A DNA stretch of 32,162 nucleotides from the IMG/VR virus record IMGVR_UViG_3300025853_000369, positions 1 to 32,162 of that record; one strand, 5' to 3'. Each line of letters starts with the position of its first letter. The stretch's first letter is position 1. The position numbers were made by a program, and so were the translations under genes. The stretch is from a virus. The notes under the pieces are model-generated. The model searched no databases. It was not told where the DNA came from and was given only the letters and a program-made list of their open reading frames with translations. Below are positions 1 through 7,188 of this stretch, one piece after another.

Positions 1-59
1 GGTACGCAAACGCCCGGAAAACTTCTAGCTACCTGTGATCAATTAATGAGCTAAATATA
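1..59. other. Region upstream of terminase, no gene seen
   Basis: These 59 bases precede the small terminase gene. In lambda-like phages the cos site lies beside this gene, but no cos-like element, promoter or strong ribosome site can be recognised here. An in-frame TGA at 36-38 limits how far upstream the terminase reading frame can extend. The window probably starts at an arbitrary point of the genome. Confidence 0.4.
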
Positions 60-683
60 TTGAGCGACTCAGCACACAAAATAACCGACAGTGATCAAAG
101 TCCCCAAGGTGGATTATTAACCGCTGGCGCCTCGACAATTGCGTCAATGTTATCTATCCCAGCCAGCAAGGTTCAGGAGCAAGCGCGCAATGCTGATGGC
201 TACGTAATCAGGATTGGTCCGAACAAGTACGACATCATTGCGACAGCTCGAAATTACATACGCGGATTAAAAGGTAAGCAGGCCGGCGTCAAGACTGAGG
301 AAGGTATAGACTTTCACGCTGAGAAAGCCCGACTCACAAAAGCCCAAGCAGACAGACAAGAAATAGAAGTGCAGAAAGCACAAGGAGTTTTGGTAGAAGC
401 TGACAAAGTAGTCAAAGCGTGGGTCGACACAATTGTCACAACTCGCAATCGACTTTTAGCAATACCGCAAAAACTATCGTATGAAATTAGCGTCACTGAT
501 GATCGCGAAGAAATAGAAAAACTATTGATGAGCGAAATGCGATCAGCGCTAACCGCTATGGAAAATCTTCAGGGCCATAATTATTCCGAAGAGGACGAGC
601 CTGAAATAGAAGCGGAACCACCTAAAGAAGAACCCAATAAGAAGCGCGGACGACCGAAAAAGAATGCTCAAAAAAGCGATTGA
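60..683 (+). CDS. Terminase small subunit (Nu1-like)
   Basis: Probable DNA-recognition subunit of the packaging motor, which binds the packaging site and recruits the large subunit. The 207-residue product has a helix-turn-helix-like N-terminal part (about residues 25-65), then a charged segment beginning FHAEKARLTKAQADRQEIE. That segment, with the following VEADKVVKAW, is characteristic of the Nu1/phage DNA-packaging family. The acidic C-terminus ends in the basic AT-hook-like stretch KKRGRPKK. The TTG at 60 is the first usable start after an in-frame stop at 36-38, but there is no clear Shine-Dalgarno, so the true start could be an internal ATG near 148. The 3' end overlaps the large terminase by 20 bases, which fits a subunit pair. 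Family call is from pattern and position. Confidence 0.8.
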   Translation: MSDSAHKITDSDQSPQGGLLTAGASTIASMLSIPASKVQEQARNADGYVIRIGPNKYDIIATARNYIRGLKGKQAGVKTEEGIDFHAEKARLTKAQADRQEIEVQKAQGVLVEADKVVKAWVDTIVTTRNRLLAIPQKLSYEISVTDDREEIEKLLMSEMRSALTAMENLQGHNYSEEDEPEIEAEPPKEEPNKKRGRPKKNAQKSD

Positions 684-2496
684 TCTTTTAAAAGAAGCAT
701 CAAAATATTGGGCGCCACCGCCAGACTTATCTGTATCTGAATGGGCAGACACTTACCGACAATTAAGCCGCGAAGCTTCCGCCGAACCTGGTAACTGGAG
801 AACGAGCAGGGCGCCATACTTTCGTGAAATTATGAACGCAACGAAAGAAAAAGGCGTGCAGAAAGTTATAGTAAAGTCGTGCAGCCAGGTTGGCAAAACG
901 GAATTAATACTGAATTTAATTGGTTATTTTGCACATAACGACCCAAGCCCTATCATGTTGGTTCAACCTACCGTTGAAATGGCTGAGGCGTTTAGTAAGG
1001 ATCGTTTGGCACCTGCAATACGCGACAGCGATGTACTGAAAGAAATATTTCCCGATCCTAAATCGAGGAACGCAGGCAACACGCTAAGACACAAAAGCTT
1101 TCCTGGGGGCCATATATCTTTGATTGGTGCCAACGCGCCAAGCTCTCTCGCTAGCAGACCTATACGAGTTTTATTGTGTGATGAAATAAACAGGTACCCA
1201 ATATCCGCCGGCAGTGAAGGTAACCCAGTTAAGCTAGCCGAAGCTCGTACAAGCACTTTTTACAACAAGTTAATTGCCTTGGTGAGCACGCCAACAACTA
1301 AGGGTGAGTGCGAAATATCAAAACACTACGAAGGATCAAGCCGAGGCAAATATCATTTGCTTTGTCCCGAGTGCGACGCCCCCAACTACATAGACCGAAA
1401 GCTTTTATCATGGCAAAAAGACGAAGACGGCAACATCAAGCAAGTAGACGCCGTGTGCAGAGAGTGCGGCGCAATATCGAGCGAGATCAGATGGAAGAAG
1501 CGAGAAGGGGTTTATGTTCACGCGGACCCACACAATAAAATACGAGGCTTCTGGCTCAATGCTTACGCGTCTACGTTCCGCACTTGGTTAGAGATCGAAA
1601 AAGAATTTCAGGTGGCGTGCAAGAATACTGAAGACCTTAAAGTATTTGTTAATACGGTATTAGCTGAAGAGTGGGAAGAGCGCGGCGAAGAAGTTGGCTT
1701 TGAAGATCTTTTGGCGCGTAGGGAATCTTACACAGAAGTGCCAGAGCAGGCCGCACTACTCACAGCCGCAATCGATACACAGAACGACCGCTTAGAGGTT
1801 GAAGTAATAGCTTGGGGTGAAGGTGACGAGTCCTGGCACATTGATTACCAAGTGCTCTACGGCGACCCAAGCAAGCCAGAGCTTTGGCAACAAATGGCAC
1901 AATTTATCGAAAAAAAGCGGTATAAATCACAATTAGGTTTTGAGCTTGGGGTAACTGCAACGTGTATTGATTTGCAGGGGCATCATACTCAGAGGGTATA
2001 TGAGTTCTGTGACATGATGCGCCCTCTAAAAGTTTGGCCGGTTCGTGGTGTTGGTGGGGAAGGTAAGCAACTTATTAAAAAAGGTAAGTCCAAAATCGGA
2101 CGCATTGGTAAAGACATAACTATTTACAATATCGCTGTAGATCAAGCAAAGCTGTGGGTGCATAGAAGACTCAAGCAGAAAGAAAAAGGCCCTGGTTATT
2201 GCCACTTTCCGATGTCAGTTGGCGAAGAGTACTTTAAGGGCCTAACTTCTGAGAAGCTAGTGCAGCGCATGAAGAACGGGCGCATGGTTAGTGAGTGGGT
2301 GCTAGGTTCACACAAAAGAAATGAACCGTTGGACATTAGAGTGTATAATTATGCTTGTATCAGAATGTTGAATCCGGTATATGCTTCGATACTTGCCAAC
2401 CTTAAGCCGACTCAACAATTCAACGACTCAACTCCAAACCCAGCATCAAGACGCAAGCGAAAACGCAGAGGCGTGTTAAGTAAGGGTATCAGATGA
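664..2496 (+). CDS. Terminase large subunit (GpA family)
   Basis: ATP-driven DNA translocase and nuclease that fills the prohead and cuts concatemers. The 610-residue length is typical of the GpA family. The Walker A-like motif is SCSQVGKTE (about residues 72-80), and the Walker B-like motif is VLLCDEINRYP (about 169-179). A CPEC...CREC zinc-finger-like pair at about 234-237 and 265-268 follows, as in other GpA proteins. The C-terminal nuclease half begins near AAIDTQNDRLEVEV (about 367) and includes the acidic CIDLQGHH segment (about 433). It overlaps the small subunit by 20 bases and ends in a 4-base ATGA overlap with the next gene, so the upstream packaging genes and the unusual secreted-protein block are translationally coupled. 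Confidence 0.95.
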   Translation: MLKKAIDLLKEASKYWAPPPDLSVSEWADTYRQLSREASAEPGNWRTSRAPYFREIMNATKEKGVQKVIVKSCSQVGKTELILNLIGYFAHNDPSPIMLVQPTVEMAEAFSKDRLAPAIRDSDVLKEIFPDPKSRNAGNTLRHKSFPGGHISLIGANAPSSLASRPIRVLLCDEINRYPISAGSEGNPVKLAEARTSTFYNKLIALVSTPTTKGECEISKHYEGSSRGKYHLLCPECDAPNYIDRKLLSWQKDEDGNIKQVDAVCRECGAISSEIRWKKREGVYVHADPHNKIRGFWLNAYASTFRTWLEIEKEFQVACKNTEDLKVFVNTVLAEEWEERGEEVGFEDLLARRESYTEVPEQAALLTAAIDTQNDRLEVEVIAWGEGDESWHIDYQVLYGDPSKPELWQQMAQFIEKKRYKSQLGFELGVTATCIDLQGHHTQRVYEFCDMMRPLKVWPVRGVGGEGKQLIKKGKSKIGRIGKDITIYNIAVDQAKLWVHRRLKQKEKGPGYCHFPMSVGEEYFKGLTSEKLVQRMKNGRMVSEWVLGSHKRNEPLDIRVYNYACIRMLNPVYASILANLKPTQQFNDSTPNPASRRKRKRRGVLSKGIR

Positions 2497-2798
2497 AAAA
2501 ATTAATCCTTTTGTTAGTTCTCTCGATGTTTAGCTTTAGTGCTACTGCTCAAGTCGGCGGCTATACGATGATTGGCAGGTGGACTTGCGCTGATGTGTTA
2601 GACAACACCGAGGAAGAGTACAACATACTAACGTGGTGGACTCATGGCTTTTTAGCTGCAAAAGGCGATGAGCATCACAACGATCCTGAAAAAGAAGTTG
2701 CGTTTACAGCCAAGATTTTAGAGCTATGTCAGTTGCAACCAAGCATTACAATTTACGACGCGACAAAAGCCACTTTCATGTGGGGTGGGTATGAATAG
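2493..2798 (+). CDS. Small secreted HdeA/Rap1a-like protein
   Basis: A 101-residue protein with a clear Sec signal peptide: MKK, a hydrophobic core LILLLVLSMFSFS, and a likely cut after ATA. The mature part is about 82 residues. It has a WTCADVL...WWTHGFLAA...ILELCQLQP pattern with two cysteines likely to form a disulfide. The spacing of Cys, Trp-x-x-Gly-Phe and second Cys recalls the periplasmic HdeA/Rap1a-type helical fold, whose members act as acid chaperones or immunity proteins; that relationship is inferred from pattern only. Its ATG overlaps the terminase stop (ATGA), and its own 3' end overlaps the following heme-protein gene by 8 bases. It may act in the periplasm with that neighbour. 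Such a protein is unexpected next to terminase. Confidence 0.6.
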   Translation: MKKLILLLVLSMFSFSATAQVGGYTMIGRWTCADVLDNTEEEYNILTWWTHGFLAAKGDEHHNDPEKEVAFTAKILELCQLQPSITIYDATKATFMWGGYE

Positions 2799-5748
2799 GT
2801 TAATAATTTTCTGTGTAGCGTTTTTATCTGCTTTTGCTAACGCGGTCCCGTCTGATCATGGTGTTGACTATGACATTATTTACGTCCGATACCCTGCTAA
2901 CAATGTTGATGGCGGGCTTTATGTAAACATACCTCAAGGTGAGAAAGCATATCGCATAGAAGGTGGTGCGGATTTAATGCGACTGTCTCCCAATGGCGCG
3001 ACTGAAATTATTGTTGAGTGTGATAATACTTGCTCGATAATGGACCCTTACGTCAGTTACGACGGCACTACTGTTTACTACAGCAAGATGTTAGACATAG
3101 ACCAGTCAACTAGAGACGCTCACGAAGATGTTGCAGGTTATATTTATAAAGTAGATGTTAGCGGCGGGGCTCCGTACACAGAGGTGCAGCTAACTTATCC
3201 TGGCACTTTTGATTGCTCAAAACATTCTGGGAATGTTAATGCTGACGATGATATGTCATCTTTTACTAATATCAGAGACATGGCCCCAGTGCCGTTAAGC
3301 AACGGAGATTTGCTATTCACATCAAACCGACACTGTAACATAGGGTTCAATCTTGATCCGCAGATACACAGAAACCCAGTGCAAGCAATGTATTTGATGA
3401 GCGACCATGACGGGACCGCAAACAGTCCAGAGCTTTCTAACATGCGTCGAATTGATAATAGTAATATGTCAATGGTGCAGCACCCTATGCAACTCAAAGA
3501 TGGTAGGATTTTGTTTTCAACTTGGCAGGATGTCGCGGGCAAATTTACGTATGCAATGACCCCCCTTTTCACAATGTATCCCGATGGTAGTAACCTGCAA
3601 CAATTCACTGAGCCGCACGATAAGAATAAAAACGTCGAGCATTTTATAACTCAACTAGCTAATGAGGCTATTGTAGCCGGTTGGTATTATCCATCATTTG
3701 ATTTTGGGTTCGGTGGTTTTCTCAGATACCCGATAGACCCTCCCGGCCAAGACTGGCTAAAGGAATCTATTACACAGCGGCATGTGGGTTGGTCAACATC
3801 CCTTATTAGTTTTAGGAAATTTGACCGGGTAGGCACTGAGTACATAACAACACACACTACAAACAAAGACACTATTGCGCCTAACCGCTCCGGCAAATAC
3901 TCAATGCCTAGCGCTGGGAAATATGGTGATATGCTTGTTGCATACAGTCAGGGTTATGTGAATTATTTTGGCTCATCATGCGCTCCAAGTAGTCAGTTTT
4001 CATCACCTTTCACTCAAATTAATAACTACTCATACCCGGATAACAATTGTGAAAACCTAAGGTCAGGAATCTATTTATTTAAAGACGCCGAAACAGCTAA
4101 AGTCGATGACCCGACCGACAGCGCACAGCTTGCTGTAATGATAGATGACCCTGCACATAACGAGATTTGGCCACGTGCATTAGTTCCATATAGTGCAATT
4201 TATAGCGTTGCTGCACCTGCCGTTATCCCGAGCACTAGGGAAACTGCCAACAATGTTCGTCTGGCTAAAGGTGAGCAGGCCGCTATTGTTGGCACTAGCT
4301 CAATGTATAACCGGGAATCCGCTGTTATTGGGTTTTCTCCAGATGGCGCAACAATACCCAATACTAGCAGGGATCAAAACCCAATCGCAAACTATAGGAT
4401 TCAAGGGACTGATGTAGGCGTTTATACAAACAATGACATACACGCGTTCAGAATTTTAGCGATGCCAGAAACGCCTTTTACAAACACATTATCAATTAGT
4501 GGGTTTCAGGATTACGCCAGCTTGCAAGTTAAATCTAACCCGAGCTTTAAAACACCTAGAAGGTTTTCATCAACTCACAACGAAAGCTGGGAAATACTTG
4601 GCGAGTTCCCACTGGCGCATAAGGCTGTTACAGATTTACAAGGCAATCCCGACACAAGCTGGCAAGCTAAAATACCTGCAAATACGCCAACAACAATCCA
4701 AGCCATCGACATTAACGGAATGACTTTGAATTCTGAAACCGTGTGGCGTGCACTGTCACCAGGGGAAGAACGAACAGACTGCGGCGGCTGTCACGTTCAC
4801 AGTGTTGAAGTTTCACCGCTGGACTTTGCAACTACTGAAACTGGCAAGGGCATGCCTATTCAGAATATAACCGGCGTATCAAATGACGACCCACGCATTC
4901 AAAATTCAATTGTTGATTTAAGCACTGATTCAGTTCCGTTGTTAGACGCTGTTGGTGGTGTCGAATGGCGAACTGGCGGAAGCGTTCAAATAGAATACAC
5001 GACAGATATACAACCTATCATTGATGCTAATTGCATGGCGTGCCACACGGCGACAGGTGATAACGGTGGTTTGGTTTTAGACACTGACCCTTGGGTTACT
5101 TTGACTAACTTTGACAAGTCCGACAGTACATATAATGGTAGAAGGCCGCAGCAAAGCAAATATATAAGAAACCCTCAAGCTAGAAATAGCTTGTTTGTAT
5201 GGGTTGCTTGGGATCAGCGGTTAGACGGAAGAGACAACGCAGACAGAGCCGACGACATAGATTTTCCAAACGCTCACCCTGTTGTAAATTTATCTGACGC
5301 AGACAAGCGCACAATATCTCGATGGGTTGATATTGGAGCGCCGATCAATATACCTGGAATTGCTGACGACGGATTCAAGTACACTGACGATAATCAATTG
5401 CCGATAATTGATTTTTATTCCCCATCTCGCGATTCTGCACCAGTCAATCAGCGGCTTAGATTTGGTGTTACAGATGCGCAAACGGGTGTTGATTGGACCA
5501 CGTTAGCCATAACTTATTATGACGTGGCATCGCCTGGAACTGTCCTAACTGTTTCGACATTTATCCGCGATGATGTTGGCGTAGTTAGCGCGCAAATGCC
5601 TAGTTTGACTGTTGGTAATGACTACGTTTTCAAAGTCACGGTTGATGATAACAATGGAAATACACAGATTGCTACAAGTAGATTCACCGCTCTAGCCGCC
5701 GTAGATAAGCCGGCGCAGGTTGAAAATATACAGGTGCAAGTGCAATGA
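2791..5748 (+). CDS. Secreted di-heme beta-propeller protein (hydrazine-synthase-alpha-like family)
   Basis: An exported 985-residue protein predicted to carry two covalent c-type hemes. The ATG at 2791 gives a clean signal peptide with cleavage after ANA; a GTG at 2785 is also in frame but less likely. Residues about 40-440 have TolB/propeller-like blades, for example LMRLSPNG and HPMQLKDGRILFSTWQD. IPANTP (628-633) then leads through PGEERTD to the first heme site C664-G-G-C667-H668. This arrangement is characteristic of proteins annotated as hydrazine synthase alpha-like. A second site, C748-M-A-C751-H752, follows IQPIID in a cytochrome-c-like domain. The last 90 residues look like an Ig/Fn3 sandwich. 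Most relatives of this type do not make hydrazine, so the substrate is unknown. Heme attachment would need the host cytochrome c maturation system in the periplasm, so action in the infected cell's envelope is more likely than in the capsid. Confidence 0.75.
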   Translation: MNRLIIFCVAFLSAFANAVPSDHGVDYDIIYVRYPANNVDGGLYVNIPQGEKAYRIEGGADLMRLSPNGATEIIVECDNTCSIMDPYVSYDGTTVYYSKMLDIDQSTRDAHEDVAGYIYKVDVSGGAPYTEVQLTYPGTFDCSKHSGNVNADDDMSSFTNIRDMAPVPLSNGDLLFTSNRHCNIGFNLDPQIHRNPVQAMYLMSDHDGTANSPELSNMRRIDNSNMSMVQHPMQLKDGRILFSTWQDVAGKFTYAMTPLFTMYPDGSNLQQFTEPHDKNKNVEHFITQLANEAIVAGWYYPSFDFGFGGFLRYPIDPPGQDWLKESITQRHVGWSTSLISFRKFDRVGTEYITTHTTNKDTIAPNRSGKYSMPSAGKYGDMLVAYSQGYVNYFGSSCAPSSQFSSPFTQINNYSYPDNNCENLRSGIYLFKDAETAKVDDPTDSAQLAVMIDDPAHNEIWPRALVPYSAIYSVAAPAVIPSTRETANNVRLAKGEQAAIVGTSSMYNRESAVIGFSPDGATIPNTSRDQNPIANYRIQGTDVGVYTNNDIHAFRILAMPETPFTNTLSISGFQDYASLQVKSNPSFKTPRRFSSTHNESWEILGEFPLAHKAVTDLQGNPDTSWQAKIPANTPTTIQAIDINGMTLNSETVWRALSPGEERTDCGGCHVHSVEVSPLDFATTETGKGMPIQNITGVSNDDPRIQNSIVDLSTDSVPLLDAVGGVEWRTGGSVQIEYTTDIQPIIDANCMACHTATGDNGGLVLDTDPWVTLTNFDKSDSTYNGRRPQQSKYIRNPQARNSLFVWVAWDQRLDGRDNADRADDIDFPNAHPVVNLSDADKRTISRWVDIGAPINIPGIADDGFKYTDDNQLPIIDFYSPSRDSAPVNQRLRFGVTDAQTGVDWTTLAITYYDVASPGTVLTVSTFIRDDVGVVSAQMPSLTVGNDYVFKVTVDDNNGNTQIATSRFTALAAVDKPAQVENIQVQVQ

Positions 5749-6158
5749 AGATTAGAAAGTCATGGTTTTTAGCGCTGCTTTTAATACCGACTTTAGCAAT
5801 TGCGCTAACTGTAACGGATGTTGTTACGCCTGGTCGCGTTGAAAATGGTTCGCTAGTTTCTGACGCTGAAGAAGATGCGCCGCCGCCTGCTTTTGGTAAT
5901 ATTCAAGGTTCTGGCAATGTTACTATTGGATGGGATCCGGTCGTTGCAGATGACCAAGGCCAGCCGATTACGCTAAAATCATATGAGTTGAGAATTAGAT
6001 TAGTTGGCGCACCCACTTATACTTTTATAGCTGTTCCGCCGGAATTTACAGGGCACGCATTAACGTTAAGCGCAGGTGATTACGAGGGATTTGTGGAAGC
6101 TATTGGCGTAAGTGGATACATAGCAACGGCTGCAACTTTCAACCTAACGGTGAATTAA
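5745..6158 (+). CDS. Secreted fibronectin-type-III-like protein
   Basis: The 137-residue product begins MKIRKSWFLALLLIPTLAIA, a strong Sec signal peptide. The mature protein has an acidic, proline-containing linker (EEDAPPPAF, near residues 45-53). A single beta-sandwich follows with the Fn3-like pattern NVTIGWDPV...ITLKSYELRIR...YEGFVEAIGVSGY. It starts in an ATGA overlap with the heme-protein gene, so the two are coupled and probably made together. It may be an adhesion or docking partner for the propeller protein. No catalytic motif is visible. It is the third consecutive exported product of this block. Confidence 0.6.
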   Translation: MKIRKSWFLALLLIPTLAIALTVTDVVTPGRVENGSLVSDAEEDAPPPAFGNIQGSGNVTIGWDPVVADDQGQPITLKSYELRIRLVGAPTYTFIAVPPEFTGHALTLSAGDYEGFVEAIGVSGYIATAATFNLTVN

Positions 6159-6159
6159 A

Positions 6160-7176
6160 ATGGCGGTAACATTAAATAATTTTCAACATTTAAACGCGGG
6201 GGACTCTTACACCGCGCCAGCCGGAAGCAATAGGCTTGTTGTTATAATTCCAATGATGCGCGAGCTGACCTCATTCCTAGTCAATGAGCTAAGAATGGGT
6301 TCTCAAGTTGCAACTGCGCTAATTGCTAATCAAGAGGACACTACATCGGGCAACGTCCTAATATCCGGCGTTTATTATATTAAAGAGGCTGATATACCAG
6401 CCGGTGCCAATGCAATAGATATAGACTGGATTGATAACCAAGGTGCTGGATTAGGTACAATAACAACAAACAAAGGTCCCTCGGCGTCTGTAGCGTTTAC
6501 ATTATTTGATTTTGACCAAGCATCAACACCGTATTTTGAAAACCCTGTTTCGGTTTTAAACCAAAACGTCACAGGCACTTCGGTATTGAGTAATAACTAT
6601 GGTGCAAATACTGGCAAGTTTGCGATTGGGGCTTGTCTTTCAGCGGGCTCAATTAATGAGCTTTACACCATAACGTCAACTCTAGGTGATTTGGTTAGTC
6701 AAGCTTCTACATCGGCGGTCGTGGGTGGAAGTAATGCATCGGCTGTGCATTGGCGCGTAAATAAAATTGACTCGCTGGCTAGCGACAGTGAATCAACACA
6801 ATTTACGGTGGATTATCCTAGCTCTGGATCTAGTAGCGCGGGCGCAAGGATGAACCAGGCATATGCTTTAGTATTCGATGGAGTCGCATCAAACCCAGCT
6901 GTTACAGTAGATCAAGCCAATATTGAGCCAGGCGGTGTGCTCTCAGGTACTTATTCAAACTTCACGGCAGGTACGCCGCCGACGTCGCCAATCAGCATTA
7001 GCGACGGAACAAACAGCATTACTGTACCCGTTGTTATTAGCGACAACGGAGACGGTACAGGAACATATACAACAGTTGGTGCTGGAACTGGCGCACTTCC
7101 GGTTTTACCCTCTGTTGGAACAAGCATTTCATTTGTGCTTTTTGGAAACGTTACAGTAACTCTTGACGACGCTTAG
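6160..7176 (+). CDS. Probable beta-rich virion or surface protein, unknown function
   Basis: A 338-residue protein with no signal peptide. It is rich in Thr, Ser, Gly, Val and Asn, as expected for extended beta structure. The N-terminal two thirds (VTLNNFQHLNAGDSYTAP... to about residue 240) resembles a jelly-roll-like phage structural domain. The C-terminal part (about 245-338, AVTVDQANIEPGGVLSGTYSNF...) resembles an Ig-like sandwich. Only two bases separate its ATG from the preceding stop, and a weak GGTGA sits upstream. Lack of a signal peptide suggests it works in the virion, for instance as a head or tail decoration, unlike the three exported proteins before it. I do not recognise the family. 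Confidence 0.45.
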   Translation: MAVTLNNFQHLNAGDSYTAPAGSNRLVVIIPMMRELTSFLVNELRMGSQVATALIANQEDTTSGNVLISGVYYIKEADIPAGANAIDIDWIDNQGAGLGTITTNKGPSASVAFTLFDFDQASTPYFENPVSVLNQNVTGTSVLSNNYGANTGKFAIGACLSAGSINELYTITSTLGDLVSQASTSAVVGGSNASAVHWRVNKIDSLASDSESTQFTVDYPSSGSSSAGARMNQAYALVFDGVASNPAVTVDQANIEPGGVLSGTYSNFTAGTPPTSPISISDGTNSITVPVVISDNGDGTGTYTTVGAGTGALPVLPSVGTSISFVLFGNVTVTLDDA

Positions 7177-7188
7177 AGTATTTAAAAA

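Noticed and set aside
2785-2790. GTG start for the di-heme protein
   Set aside because: The ATG at 2791 gives a cleaner signal peptide and the GTG adds only two residues.
2791-5748. A hydrazine-producing enzyme
   Set aside because: Only family-level features are visible. The beta and gamma partners of hydrazine synthase are absent, and most proteins of this look are not hydrazine synthases.
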